This document shows positions 15,382-22,916 of a DNA stretch of 30,214 bases, piece after piece (the first letter of the stretch is position 1; the number at the start of each line of letters is the position of its first letter). The notes under the pieces were generated by a model. That model saw only the letters and a program-made list of their open reading frames with translations, was not told the DNA's origin and ran no database searches. Source of the DNA: Geothermovivens sp964644845 (GTDB lineage Bacteria; Zhuqueibacterota; Zhuqueibacteria; Oleimicrobiales; Geothermoviventaceae); contig CAZXXS010000036.1 of the NCBI GenBank assembly GCA_964644845.1, positions 1-30,214 of the forward strand, given 5' to 3'. Position numbers and translations under genes: made by a program.

Positions 15382-15851
15382 TTTCCTCTCCCCTTCAGCT
15401 CCTCACCCAAACCTTTCAGGCCCACCCTCTCACGGAAGAGCCCCCAAAACGACAACTTTCCGGCAAAGCGCGTCTCCAAGGTGTCCTTTGCGCGTCGTTA
15501 GCTGTGCAGGTCCGACGACCTCCGGGAGCGGAGACGCTGTGTACCCTGCCTAAACCAACCCACTTCTCCAGCCCAAACAGTTCACCCTCTGGGACAATCT
15601 CCCTGCGCCCCCGGTTTGCCAACTCACTCTTTCCGGTACCACCCCCTTTCTTCTCGGCTTTGCCAAACCACCCCGGACCACGGTTGTTTCTTTCCCACAC
15701 GATCCGGGATCCCAGCAAGTCAAATACGATTTGCGAAAAAGCCCCCACTTCAAATTCTCACACTGCACACCCTCTGTCAGCACCGCGACCAGACACCTCC
15801 GAGTTGTCCTCCCGGAGTGCGTTCCCTGCCCGGGCACCCCGGCTTCGCCCC
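15382..15851 (-). other. 470-base leader/intergenic region, G-rich on the transcribed strand
   Basis: No convincing gene on either strand: open frames here have odd Trp/Cys/Gly/Arg-rich products. Read on the minus strand the region has many G-runs of three to five, for example in 15541-15760, which could form stacked-G or other RNA structure. A TTGACT at 15718-15723 (minus) has no matching -10 box at the right distance. It probably carries the promoter and leader of the moaD-aor-aldolase-aminotransferase-xylB operon, but I cannot point to it. Confidence 0.4.
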
Positions 15852-17222
15852 TCAGTTCTGCCTCAAAACCCTCCACGCGTGCATCTCGTTCAGAGCGGAA
15901 GCATCGAGAACCAGAACACTGCCCAGCCGCCGCGCCGCCTTCAGAGCACGCTCCAGCTGCCGCAAGTCCTTCCCCCAGATGCCGGCGTGCACCACACCCG
16001 TAACCTTGCCGCTCAGCTCCTGGAATGCCGCCACGCGCTTCACACACCCCTCCACGGAAAACCAGCCAGCGTCGAATCCTTCCGCCTCAGCTGCTGCCCG
16101 CATCCCTTTTTTGGCGTCCTTCTCTCGAATGTACGGGAAGAACAAGCCAACGCCCAGCCTGTCCATCTCTCCAGCACAACTCGCGCTCCCGTAGTCGGGA
16201 GGAAGCCACCGACTTGTCCATTTGTAAGACTGTGGAGCCCAGTTCAGGCCTTGCTGGTACGAACGCGGTAGCCACCCCCCCACCACGACGCCAACCGTCA
16301 CGTCCCTGTTCGCCCTGTGCACGGTGTTTGCCGCTTCTTTCAGAAACCTCTTCATCGCCAACGCCCGCCACAGGAGCCATTGCCGCAGGTAGTGTCCGGC
16401 TTTCAGCGAATCATCACGCCCCAACCGAACCAGCACATCGTCGGGCCAGTTCTTGACCTTGCCTTCCAGCCAGGACTCAAACTGGGTGCGCGCCACCGGA
16501 CCAAAACCCGACCACACGTCCGGGAAGCCAACACCTTCGAGCCAGATGTCCCCGATTCCCGAAATTCTGGCCAGTTGATCGAGGAAAGCAAGCTCCGCTT
16601 TCTGCACGTCCGGATGTACCGGGCAGAGCCGAGCCCACGTGAGCTCGGGATTGTCTGTGTCGCTCAGCAAACCTTTCCGCCCAACGCGAACCACCGCCCA
16701 GTCCGCCCCCCCGCGAAACACAAGCCCCCGGCGCATCCGCACGTTCCCGCCGTAGAACACGTGGTCGCCCAGTGCAAGCTGCAGGCCACGCTGCGAGCAT
16801 TTCTCCACCACGGCTCCCAAGAGCGATCCGCCGATCTCGCGAAGAATGTCCCTCGCGACCGGAAACGCCGTCGACGGTACCAGCGCCTCGCCGGTGCGCG
16901 TCTTGACTTCGAGCACCACACCTGTGGCGCCTACTCCCGCAGCGCTGTCTACTGCCGCCAGGACGTGACTCAGCTCCGGGATTGGCTCGAACAAGCCGGC
17001 GTCCAGCCAGACCCACAGCTCAACCTCGCCCGCTTCAGTGGGGCCGCCACCCCCGCCACAGCCGACAAGGCTCAGCACAGCGGCACCGCCAAGCACTACT
17101 GCCACCAGAAGCGCAATCGCGCTCCAGCGCCGAGTCGTCAGTCCCGCCCCGTTTCTGTCGCGCGGCTCTTCGGCCACATTCCGGACCTCGCCTGCCGCCC
17201 CTGCGCCAGCACGCTCTCTCAC
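15852..17222 (-). CDS. Exported lipoprotein, glycoside-hydrolase-like TIM barrel
   Basis: 456 residues. After a long polar N-region a TTRRW stretch and a hydrophobic segment (33-53) end in LSLVGC, with Cys55 the likely lipidation site; a Gly-rich linker follows. The rest alternates strands and helices as in family-10-like glycosyl-hydrolase barrels (GHL10 type): VELWVWLDAG (67-76), GVGATGVVLEVKTRTGE (95-111), a LARISGIGDIWLEGV strand with an acidic end, DVTVGVVVGGW, VGLFFPYIREKD and VTGVVHAGIWG. The family call is tentative and catalytic residues are not certain. GTG 17222 has GGAGG seven bases upstream and overlaps the larA stop (GTGA), so a surface protein is coupled to the racemase. It may trim or bind a rhamnose-containing glycan; this is inference. 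Confidence 0.7.
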   Translation of the reverse strand: MRERAGAGAAGEVRNVAEEPRDRNGAGLTTRRWSAIALLVAVVLGGAAVLSLVGCGGGGGPTEAGEVELWVWLDAGLFEPIPELSHVLAAVDSAAGVGATGVVLEVKTRTGEALVPSTAFPVARDILREIGGSLLGAVVEKCSQRGLQLALGDHVFYGGNVRMRRGLVFRGGADWAVVRVGRKGLLSDTDNPELTWARLCPVHPDVQKAELAFLDQLARISGIGDIWLEGVGFPDVWSGFGPVARTQFESWLEGKVKNWPDDVLVRLGRDDSLKAGHYLRQWLLWRALAMKRFLKEAANTVHRANRDVTVGVVVGGWLPRSYQQGLNWAPQSYKWTSRWLPPDYGSASCAGEMDRLGVGLFFPYIREKDAKKGMRAAAEAEGFDAGWFSVEGCVKRVAAFQELSGKVTGVVHAGIWGKDLRQLERALKAARRLGSVLVLDASALNEMHAWRVLRQN

Positions 17223-18511
17223 TCGCCAACCTCCGCCAGAACGTAGGGACCCCGCGGGATAACGACCGTCCTCACATTCTCTCCCACGTGCGCCTTGGCC
17301 CAGCGGTACGCTTCGGAGAATTTGTCGAAAACGGGGATGGGGACCAGCCCTCGCAAATCAGCCGGCAGCGTGTTGTTCACCAGGGCAACATGCGCTTTGT
17401 GCAACACCTTCACCAACTCCTGGTACTGCCACTGGTCGATTCGAAACAGCCCCTCCTCGAAAAGGGCACGCTCAAACACCGACGGATCAGGGTAGTCGCG
17501 AAGCAACTGGGTGAAATCCGGGCTACCCAAGCCCTCTGAACACTCGGCCAGCAAAAGAATCACTCCACCGTCTTTGACGACGCCTGCTGCGGCGGTCGCT
17601 CCCTTCACCGCCTGGTAGAACGTGGTGTCCAGCGGGTAGCCTGCACTACTGGTTACCACCACGTCCGCGGGCTCCGGGACCGTGTCTCTTACGTGTTCCC
17701 GCACGAAATCTACGCCAGCCAGGTGTGAAGCCTCCAGTTCACCAGCGAACACACCGACGAGGTGCCTGTCCTCGTCCAGGGCCACGCTCACGGCGAAATC
17801 CACCCGTGCCAACCTGGCCACGTCCAGAGCTTCGCGGTGTACCGGGTTGCCCTCCAGGATCCCCTCGCGAGCGTTTTCGTGCGCAAGCAGTTGCGCACCG
17901 TGGAAAACGCGGATGGTCTCCACAGAAATGAGTCCCGGACACACAACCTTCCGACCTCCCGAGAATCCGGCCATCAGGTGCGGTTCAATGAGTCCTGTCA
18001 CCACGTGCAAGTCAGCCTCAACGAAGCGGCGATCGACGTAAGCCGGTGTTCCCCCGGCCGTCGTGCCCAGGAACACGTGGCTTTCGGCATCCCGGGCAAC
18101 GTGGTTCACAACCCGGTAGTTGCTGGCCACGTAGTCACCCACGAGCTCGACGAGTTCCGCACCCTCGTTCGGTCTGTGCAGGCCGGTGGCCACAAGAATG
18201 GTGATTTCCTCACGCCCGATTCCTCCGGATTCAAGCGCCTCCAGTAAAGGCGGCAGCACCAAGCTGTTTGGAACGGGACGTGTGATGTCGCTGACCACCA
18301 CGCACGCCGTCCTCTTCCCGCGCGCCAGCTCGGTGAGCGGTGCAGCGCCAATCGGCTCGCTCAAAGCTCTCCGAATCGCCGCTTCGGGATCCGCCACGGG
18401 TGCGGCGGGTCGCATTTGCAGCACTTTTACCAGGTCGCGCGCGGGCACGTCCACCCACATGCCCTCGCGACCGTAGTCGACCCGGATCTTCTGCCCGTTT
18501 TCATGCTCCAC
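17219..18511 (-). CDS. larA: LarA-type nickel-pincer lactate racemase family protein
   Basis: 430 residues. LarA exchanges L- and D-lactate with a nickel-pincer nucleotide; relatives racemise or epimerise other 2-hydroxyacids. The residues known from Lactobacillus plantarum LarA have counterparts in order: D75 and R78 (SDITRP), H112 (ATGLHRP), H178 (EPHLMAG), K188 (GGRK, cofactor attachment), H204 (VFHG), then Q300 and K303 (YQAVKGA). GTG 18511 has GAGGAG six bases upstream; a TTG start at 18544 would overlap the isomerase gene and lacks support. It lies 23 bases after the isomerase stop. LarB, LarC and LarE, needed for the cofactor, are not in the window. In this context lactate formed from lactaldehyde is the natural substrate. 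Confidence 0.87.
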   Translation of the reverse strand: MEHENGQKIRVDYGREGMWVDVPARDLVKVLQMRPAAPVADPEAAIRRALSEPIGAAPLTELARGKRTACVVVSDITRPVPNSLVLPPLLEALESGGIGREEITILVATGLHRPNEGAELVELVGDYVASNYRVVNHVARDAESHVFLGTTAGGTPAYVDRRFVEADLHVVTGLIEPHLMAGFSGGRKVVCPGLISVETIRVFHGAQLLAHENAREGILEGNPVHREALDVARLARVDFAVSVALDEDRHLVGVFAGELEASHLAGVDFVREHVRDTVPEPADVVVTSSAGYPLDTTFYQAVKGATAAAGVVKDGGVILLLAECSEGLGSPDFTQLLRDYPDPSVFERALFEEGLFRIDQWQYQELVKVLHKAHVALVNNTLPADLRGLVPIPVFDKFSEAYRWAKAHVGENVRTVVIPRGPYVLAEVGE

Positions 18512-18534
18512 GGTAGTCTCCTCGCCCCACCTTC

Positions 18535-19764
18535 TCAAGCCCAACCAGCCGGTTTGCCGCCCACGCGCTCTTTTTCGATTTTGCGCTGGTAGCCGCTCTC
18601 ACGGTAAGCCAGCAAAGGATTCACCGGAAGTCCACGTTCCGCCCGCGCGTGTGCCAGCAAGGGTTGGACGTCCGTCCAAAAAGCGCGCCGCAGTGTCATT
18701 TCCGCGTCGATTACGCGGTTTTCGTTCTGCGCCCGCGCCAGCGCTTCGCGGTCCACCAGGAGCGCCCGCGCGTACGTCTCTTGGACCGACAGAACCGACT
18801 GAATCATCGCTTCGATCTTCGGTTTGATGTTGTGGCTCTGGTCCAGCATGTAGGCGACGTGGAACGGAACGTTTGGGTCAAGCTCAGCATCCACGAGCTC
18901 GTTGTAGATCAGGAAAAGCTCGTACGGGTCGATGGATCCGACGGTCAGGTCGTCGTCAGCGTACTTGCGGCTGTTGAAGTGAAACCCGCCCAGGCGTTCC
19001 TCAGCAAGAAGCGTGGCAACGATGTAAGCGATGTTCGTCGCCAAAGGGTGGTGCCCGAGGTCAACCAGGACTTTGGCCCGAGGCCCCAGTTTTGTGCAAA
19101 GCAGGTACGAGGTTCCCCAGTCGGGGACGTCTGTGTGGTAAAAGGCGGGCTCAAAGAATTTGTACTCGATGGCCATGACCATGTGCTCAGGCATGGCCTC
19201 GTACACTTCGGTGAGGGCTTCGAGCATCCAGGCCAGGCGCGTTCGAAAGTGCCCCTGGCCAGGGTAGTTCGTCCCGTCGGCGAACCAGGGTGTGAACAGC
19301 TTGGAATCGACCTCTTTGGCGATTTCGACGCACTCCAGCATGTGCTCTACGGCCTTCCGACGGACACGCGCGTCCGTGTTCGTGACGCTGCCGAATTTGT
19401 AGTCGTCATCCTGGAAAAGGTTCGGGTTTACAGCCCCAACCCGAAGGCCAAGGTCGGCGGCGTGTTTCTTGAGCGCGTTGAAATCGTCGACTTTGTCCCA
19501 AGGGATGTGGATGGCAACACTCGGCGCAATTCCGGTCAGCTTGTGAACCTGGGCAGCGTCCTCGAATTTCTCGAACACATTCCTGGGCACACCGGGCTGG
19601 TGAAAGACCTTGAACCGTGTTCCGCTGTCGCCGTAGCCCCAGGACGGCGTCTCCACGGCCAGGTTCATCACTTTTTCCTCAACCCAGTCAACGTCTACCC
19701 CGTGCGCCTCCAGCCGCGCTCGGAGTTCTCTGTACGTACTCTCCCACTCGTTCGGGTCAACCAT
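18535..19764 (-). CDS. rhaI: L-rhamnose isomerase, Pseudomonas stutzeri type
   Basis: 409 residues. It converts L-rhamnose to L-rhamnulose in a metal-dependent TIM barrel; members may accept other aldoses. Active-site residues match the P. stutzeri enzyme with a constant offset of 19: E200 and K202 (AIEYKF), D235 (LVDLGHH), H262 (GFHFNSRKYADDDL) and D308 (MLDQSHNIK). The TPWFADGTNYPGQG loop (158-171) and the N-terminal WGYGDSGTRFKVF (42-54) are also typical. ATG 19764 has GGAGG eight bases upstream. It opens the cluster larA-lipoprotein after a 147-base gap that holds a seven-base inverted repeat (19812-19842). Confidence 0.9.
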   Translation of the reverse strand: MVDPNEWESTYRELRARLEAHGVDVDWVEEKVMNLAVETPSWGYGDSGTRFKVFHQPGVPRNVFEKFEDAAQVHKLTGIAPSVAIHIPWDKVDDFNALKKHAADLGLRVGAVNPNLFQDDDYKFGSVTNTDARVRRKAVEHMLECVEIAKEVDSKLFTPWFADGTNYPGQGHFRTRLAWMLEALTEVYEAMPEHMVMAIEYKFFEPAFYHTDVPDWGTSYLLCTKLGPRAKVLVDLGHHPLATNIAYIVATLLAEERLGGFHFNSRKYADDDLTVGSIDPYELFLIYNELVDAELDPNVPFHVAYMLDQSHNIKPKIEAMIQSVLSVQETYARALLVDREALARAQNENRVIDAEMTLRRAFWTDVQPLLAHARAERGLPVNPLLAYRESGYQRKIEKERVGGKPAGWA

Positions 19765-19811
19765 TTCGGTTTCCTCCAGGCCTTCGGTCTTTTTTCGGGG
19801 AATCGGATTTG

Positions 19812-19842
19812 GCCAGCGAGACGAAACAGTACACACGCTGGC
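19812..19842. promoter_or_regulatory. Operator-like inverted repeat upstream of rhaI
   Basis: GCCAGCG (19812-19818) and CGCTGGC (19836-19842) are perfect complements with 17 bases between, about 50 to 80 bases before the rhaI start. Two spaced half-sites facing each other fit a dimeric sugar regulator, though none is encoded here. No clear -35/-10 pair was found beside it, so this is suggestive only. Confidence 0.35.
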
Positions 19843-19911
19843 GAAACGCTTTCTTGGATCCCGCGCCTGGTCACCCAGCCTTCATTTACAAAACTCGAGG
19901 ATTCAACCTTC

Positions 19912-20637
19912 TCACGTCACAGCGTGTTGTTTCAAGTACTCGGAGAAACGGGCTGCGTCTTCGGTCATCTGCACGTTGTTGAAAAGCACGTAGTTCGTCT
20001 GCCCCGTAGCAAGGCAGGACCGAATCTGTGCGAAATCTTCTTCCGTGTGCACGTAGCGGTAGCCACTGCGCCCGTGCAGGCGGTAGTACCGGATTTTGCC
20101 TGCCAAAGGCGCTGTTTTGAGCGGGTCCACACAGTGCACCAGGTTCAGCTCGTCGCAAAGCTCCCTCACGAGCTCGGCTGGCCAGTTCCCGCGTGGTTCC
20201 CAAACAAGCGTAAATCCAGCGGGGCCGATTTTTCCGAAAAACCTCCGCAGATTCGTCACGTTCGTCTCGGTCGGCCGGAAACTGGCCGGACACTGAAAAA
20301 CAAGCACCCTGGCACCCAGGGCCGTCGCGAACTCCGCAGTCCTCTGCCAGGCCCGCCACACTTCGTCCGTGTCTTTGAAGCTCCCGTACTTCGCTCGCGC
20401 CGTTTCCGGAAGTGGTTCCCTCAGCCGACGGTAAGTGGGACTGGTGGCTTCGTGGGTGATCAGCTGCCACACCTTCATCGTGTACTCGAAGCCCGGTGGC
20501 GCCTCCTCGCGCCAGCGTTGGGCCGTTTCAAGCTTCGGCAACTGGTAAAATGTCTGCTGGATCTCCACAACCGGGAACCGAGCAAAATACTTCTCCCGGG
20601 ACATCGCGAATCCACAGCATCCGACACGCACGTCCAT
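19912..20637 (-). CDS. DUF72 (YecE-like) protein
   Basis: 241 residues with the TIM-barrel layout of DUF72: the opening VGCCGFAMSREKYFARF (5-21), the VEIQQTFYQLP segment (24-34, family pattern VE-NSTFY), FEYTMKVWQLITH (50-62), ARVLVFQCP, FTLVWEPRG and the closing RYYRLHG and YVLFNN strands. The role of the family is unknown. ATG 20637 shares its A with the stop of archaemetzincin (TGATG), so it should be translated by re-initiation; it has no good ribosome binding site of its own, and a TTG start 24 bases upstream is less likely. 147 bases separate it from rhaI. Confidence 0.88.
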   Translation of the reverse strand: MDVRVGCCGFAMSREKYFARFPVVEIQQTFYQLPKLETAQRWREEAPPGFEYTMKVWQLITHEATSPTYRRLREPLPETARAKYGSFKDTDEVWRAWQRTAEFATALGARVLVFQCPASFRPTETNVTNLRRFFGKIGPAGFTLVWEPRGNWPAELVRELCDELNLVHCVDPLKTAPLAGKIRYYRLHGRSGYRYVHTEEDFAQIRSCLATGQTNYVLFNNVQMTEDAARFSEYLKQHAVT

Positions 20638-21176
20638 CAGCGTTGCCGCAATTTGCCCCAACAGCGACTGCAGAAATTCTTGCCTTTGCGGTCCGTGTCC
20701 CCAAGCGTGTTGGAGAAAAACATGACGCAGTGTGGATCGTTGCAGTGGCCCAACCCGAACACGTGACCGAGCTCGTGGACCGCCTCTTTTACTACACGGC
20801 TTTGAAACAAGGCCTTGCCAGGAATCCCCCGTGGCAGCCCGTAGTGCAACCGGTAGGTCGAAATGAGACCGATCAGGTGGGAGGGGTCCGCCTCCCCAAA
20901 CACAAAGTTCAGCCCCGGCACGTACAAGTCCACGTCCGTGACGCCCAGTAGCGGTCGTTCCTGTCGCGGCACAGTCCTGGCCAATCGCTTCAAAATGGCC
21001 GGAGAGAGAAACTGCCGCCGCAGCGGCGAAAAGGCATCACCCGGTAGCGCAACCGTGGCAGGTTTTCCCTGCTCCACCGGTCTACCAAAGATGATCTCCA
21101 GCTCGTGCTGCAACAAGGGAATCACGTCCGACTCACACTCGCCCACGCACACGATGTAGATCGGCCCCAGGTTCAT
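20637..21176 (-). CDS. amzA: Archaemetzincin-family metalloprotease
   Basis: 179 residues, standard archaemetzincin length. The zinc motif HELGHVFGLGH (134-144) has all three histidines and glutamate E135. The core is followed by the family-specific cysteines C145, C150, C169 and C172 (HC...C, FC..C) that bind a second zinc, and by the Met-turn CVMFFSN (150-156). Common in archaea and present in scattered bacteria; physiological substrate unknown and no signal peptide is present. GAGGAGG lies 12 bases before ATG 21176 and AAGGAG directly abuts it, an unusual arrangement. It follows the sugar isomerase-like gene by 17 bases. Confidence 0.92.
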   Translation of the reverse strand: MNLGPIYIVCVGECESDVIPLLQHELEIIFGRPVEQGKPATVALPGDAFSPLRRQFLSPAILKRLARTVPRQERPLLGVTDVDLYVPGLNFVFGEADPSHLIGLISTYRLHYGLPRGIPGKALFQSRVVKEAVHELGHVFGLGHCNDPHCVMFFSNTLGDTDRKGKNFCSRCWGKLRQR

Positions 21177-21193
21177 CTCCTTGCTGCACCTCC

Positions 21194-22138
21194 TCAGGCT
21201 GCTGAAAGCCGCAAGTCCGCCTGTCCCAGAATGCCGATCTTCTTCAGAAAAGCGACCCCCTGTTCAGCCTGCGCCGGTGAAACTTTCGGGTGGATCTCCA
21301 TCACTTTCACAACGTCCGGCCGGAAGTACGGCACGAGCAGAGACCAGTCCACATCGCCGTCACCCGGCGCCCTGTGGTCGTCGATCCCCAGGCAATCGTG
21401 CAGGTGGAAACCCGCCAGCAGGTGGCCGTAGCGCTTCAGGGGTTCGTCTTGCCTCCAGAATCCCAGGGCCTGATGCACCTGGGCGTGCCCGACATCGTGC
21501 CAGTACCGTAGCTGACCGCCCTCGAAGTGCTCAAACAAAATCCCGAATTCCTCCAGATCCGGGATTTGGTGGTAGCGGTAGCGGGTTTCGATCCCCAACA
21601 AAACGCCTTTCTCGGAGGCCACACGGTTGATTGCATCCAGGCTGCGCAGAACGGCGTCCAGGTTCGGCTGACGCCTCGCTTTCCTTTCCTGAAGCTTGCG
21701 CTCACGCAATTTCTCGGCCTCAGGCGTGTTGATCTTGCCCAGCCTGAACAGGTCGAAAAACGCGTCCGACTCGTGGTCCATTTCCACCTCCCCCAGGTGG
21801 AACACAACCGCGGACGCACCTAAGCGTTCAGCAAGTTCAATCGACTTGAGTGCGAGCCTGACCGCCCCTTGGCGCTCCTCTTCGTCCGTCGCGGACAACT
21901 TCAACGCATCGCCTGAAGCCTTGGCCTGCTCCATCCAATCCGGAAGAGGGGCCGGGTTGTGTACCGAGGTCACGCGGAGTTCCCCCCGTCTGACACGGCG
22001 CTCGATGTCCGCCACCATTTCCCCGGTCACACGGTAATCGATTTCGACTCCGTGCACGCCCAAAGCGAGAATGCGATCAACAATCTCAGAACCCGTTCTG
22101 GCTTTGGTTGCGAACCAGGCTGTGGAAATTCCGAACAT
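21194..22138 (-). CDS. Sugar phosphate isomerase/epimerase-like TIM barrel
   Basis: 314 residues of the AP-endonuclease-2/xylose-isomerase-like superfamily. Likely metal ligands are E184 (GIETRY), D215 (WHDVGHA), H247 (FHLHD) and E281 (VMEIHP), in the usual order around the barrel. HLGEVEMD (114-121) is followed by a charged helical insert to about residue 160. Substrate unknown; relatives epimerise or isomerise sugars and inositols. ATG 22138 has GGGAG four bases upstream; a longer reading begins inside the intergenic region without a site. It is the gene before archaemetzincin and lies 83 bases after the LOG-family gene. Confidence 0.82.
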   Translation of the reverse strand: MFGISTAWFATKARTGSEIVDRILALGVHGVEIDYRVTGEMVADIERRVRRGELRVTSVHNPAPLPDWMEQAKASGDALKLSATDEEERQGAVRLALKSIELAERLGASAVVFHLGEVEMDHESDAFFDLFRLGKINTPEAEKLRERKLQERKARRQPNLDAVLRSLDAINRVASEKGVLLGIETRYRYHQIPDLEEFGILFEHFEGGQLRYWHDVGHAQVHQALGFWRQDEPLKRYGHLLAGFHLHDCLGIDDHRAPGDGDVDWSLLVPYFRPDVVKVMEIHPKVSPAQAEQGVAFLKKIGILGQADLRLSAA

Positions 22139-22221
22139 GCCGCTCCCTGTTCTGGTGTCGTACCGTTCCGCACCGGAAGCACGCCTTGATCCCCCGAGCC
22201 GCACGCGAAGCAGGATTCTAC

Positions 22222-22893
22222 CTACGTTCCGTCGGGTACCACGTTCGCGTAGAAATCCTCGATGATGTCGCAGGCTTCTTCCGGCTCTTCCGCCAGCGAG
22301 AAGAGGTCGAGATCTTCTGGACTGATCTTACGATTCCGGGCCACTGTTTTCTTGAGCCAGTCGATCAACCCCTCCCAGTACCGCGGTCGCATGAGCACGA
22401 TCGGAAACCGGCTGATTTTGTGCGTCTGAATCAACGTGAGGGATTCGAACAACTCGTCGAACGTGCCGTAACCCCCGGGGTACACGACGAACGCTTTCGC
22501 GTACTTCACAAGCATCACCTTGCGCACAAAGAAGTAACGGAAGCTGATCAGTTTGGTCACGTACTTGTTCGGCTGCTGTTCAAGTGGAATTTCGATGTTC
22601 AAACCGATGGAGAGTCCCCCGGCTTCTTTTGCACCGCGGTTGGCCGCCTCCATGATTCCCGGTCCACCGCCGGTGATCACAGCGTACCCGTGCTCAACCG
22701 CCAGCCTCGCCAGCCGCCGCGCGCTTTCGTAGTCTTTCGACTCGCGACTGGCCCGCGCTGACCCGAAGACCGTGATCGCTGGCCCGATTTCCGAAAGCTC
22801 CTCAAAACCCTCAACGAATTCCGAGATGATCCGAAAAACCCGCCAGGTGTCCTCCAGAAAAAAATGGTTGATCTGCCCGTTGAATTTGTTCAT
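22222..22893 (-). CDS. LOG-family (TIGR00730-like) nucleotide phosphoribohydrolase
   Basis: 223 residues, Rossmann fold. The nucleotide-binding GGGPGIMEAANRGA (75-88) and the catalytic PGGYGTFDE (139-147) motifs of the lysine decarboxylase-like/LOG family are intact. Members release the base from AMP or from cytokinin-type nucleotides, so the annotation lysine decarboxylase should not be used. ATG 22893 has AAGGAG five bases upstream. An eight-codon frame (22890-22916) precedes it and overlaps the start by ATGA. A possible promoter TTGCGG-17-TAAATT lies at 22968-22996. Confidence 0.88.
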   Translation of the reverse strand: MNKFNGQINHFFLEDTWRVFRIISEFVEGFEELSEIGPAITVFGSARASRESKDYESARRLARLAVEHGYAVITGGGPGIMEAANRGAKEAGGLSIGLNIEIPLEQQPNKYVTKLISFRYFFVRKVMLVKYAKAFVVYPGGYGTFDELFESLTLIQTHKISRFPIVLMRPRYWEGLIDWLKKTVARNRKISPEDLDLFSLAEEPEEACDIIEDFYANVVPDGT

Positions 22894-22916
22894 CTGCACT
22901 CCTTGAATTGCTCCAT
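22890..22916 (-). other. Possible eight-codon leader frame overlapping the LOG-family start
   Basis: ATG at 22916 with a GGGGGGAG purine run just upstream encodes MEQFKECR and stops with TGA overlapping the downstream ATG (ATGA). The same bases contain the AAGGAG site of the main gene. It may couple translation or be accidental. Confidence 0.25.

Noticed and set aside
14787..16271. Plus-strand frame of 494 codons opposite aor, moaD and the lipoprotein gene
   Set aside because: Antisense to clear genes, Pro/Ser/Arg-rich product and no start signal.
18512..18544. TTG start of larA overlapping the isomerase gene
   Set aside because: GTG 18511 has GAGGAG at six bases and gives catalytic residue spacing very close to known LarA.
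18649..20766. Very long plus-strand open frame (705 codons) opposite rhaI and DUF72
   Set aside because: It is antisense to two genes with complete catalytic motifs, spans their gap and has no ribosome site; the length reflects GC-rich codon structure of the real strand.
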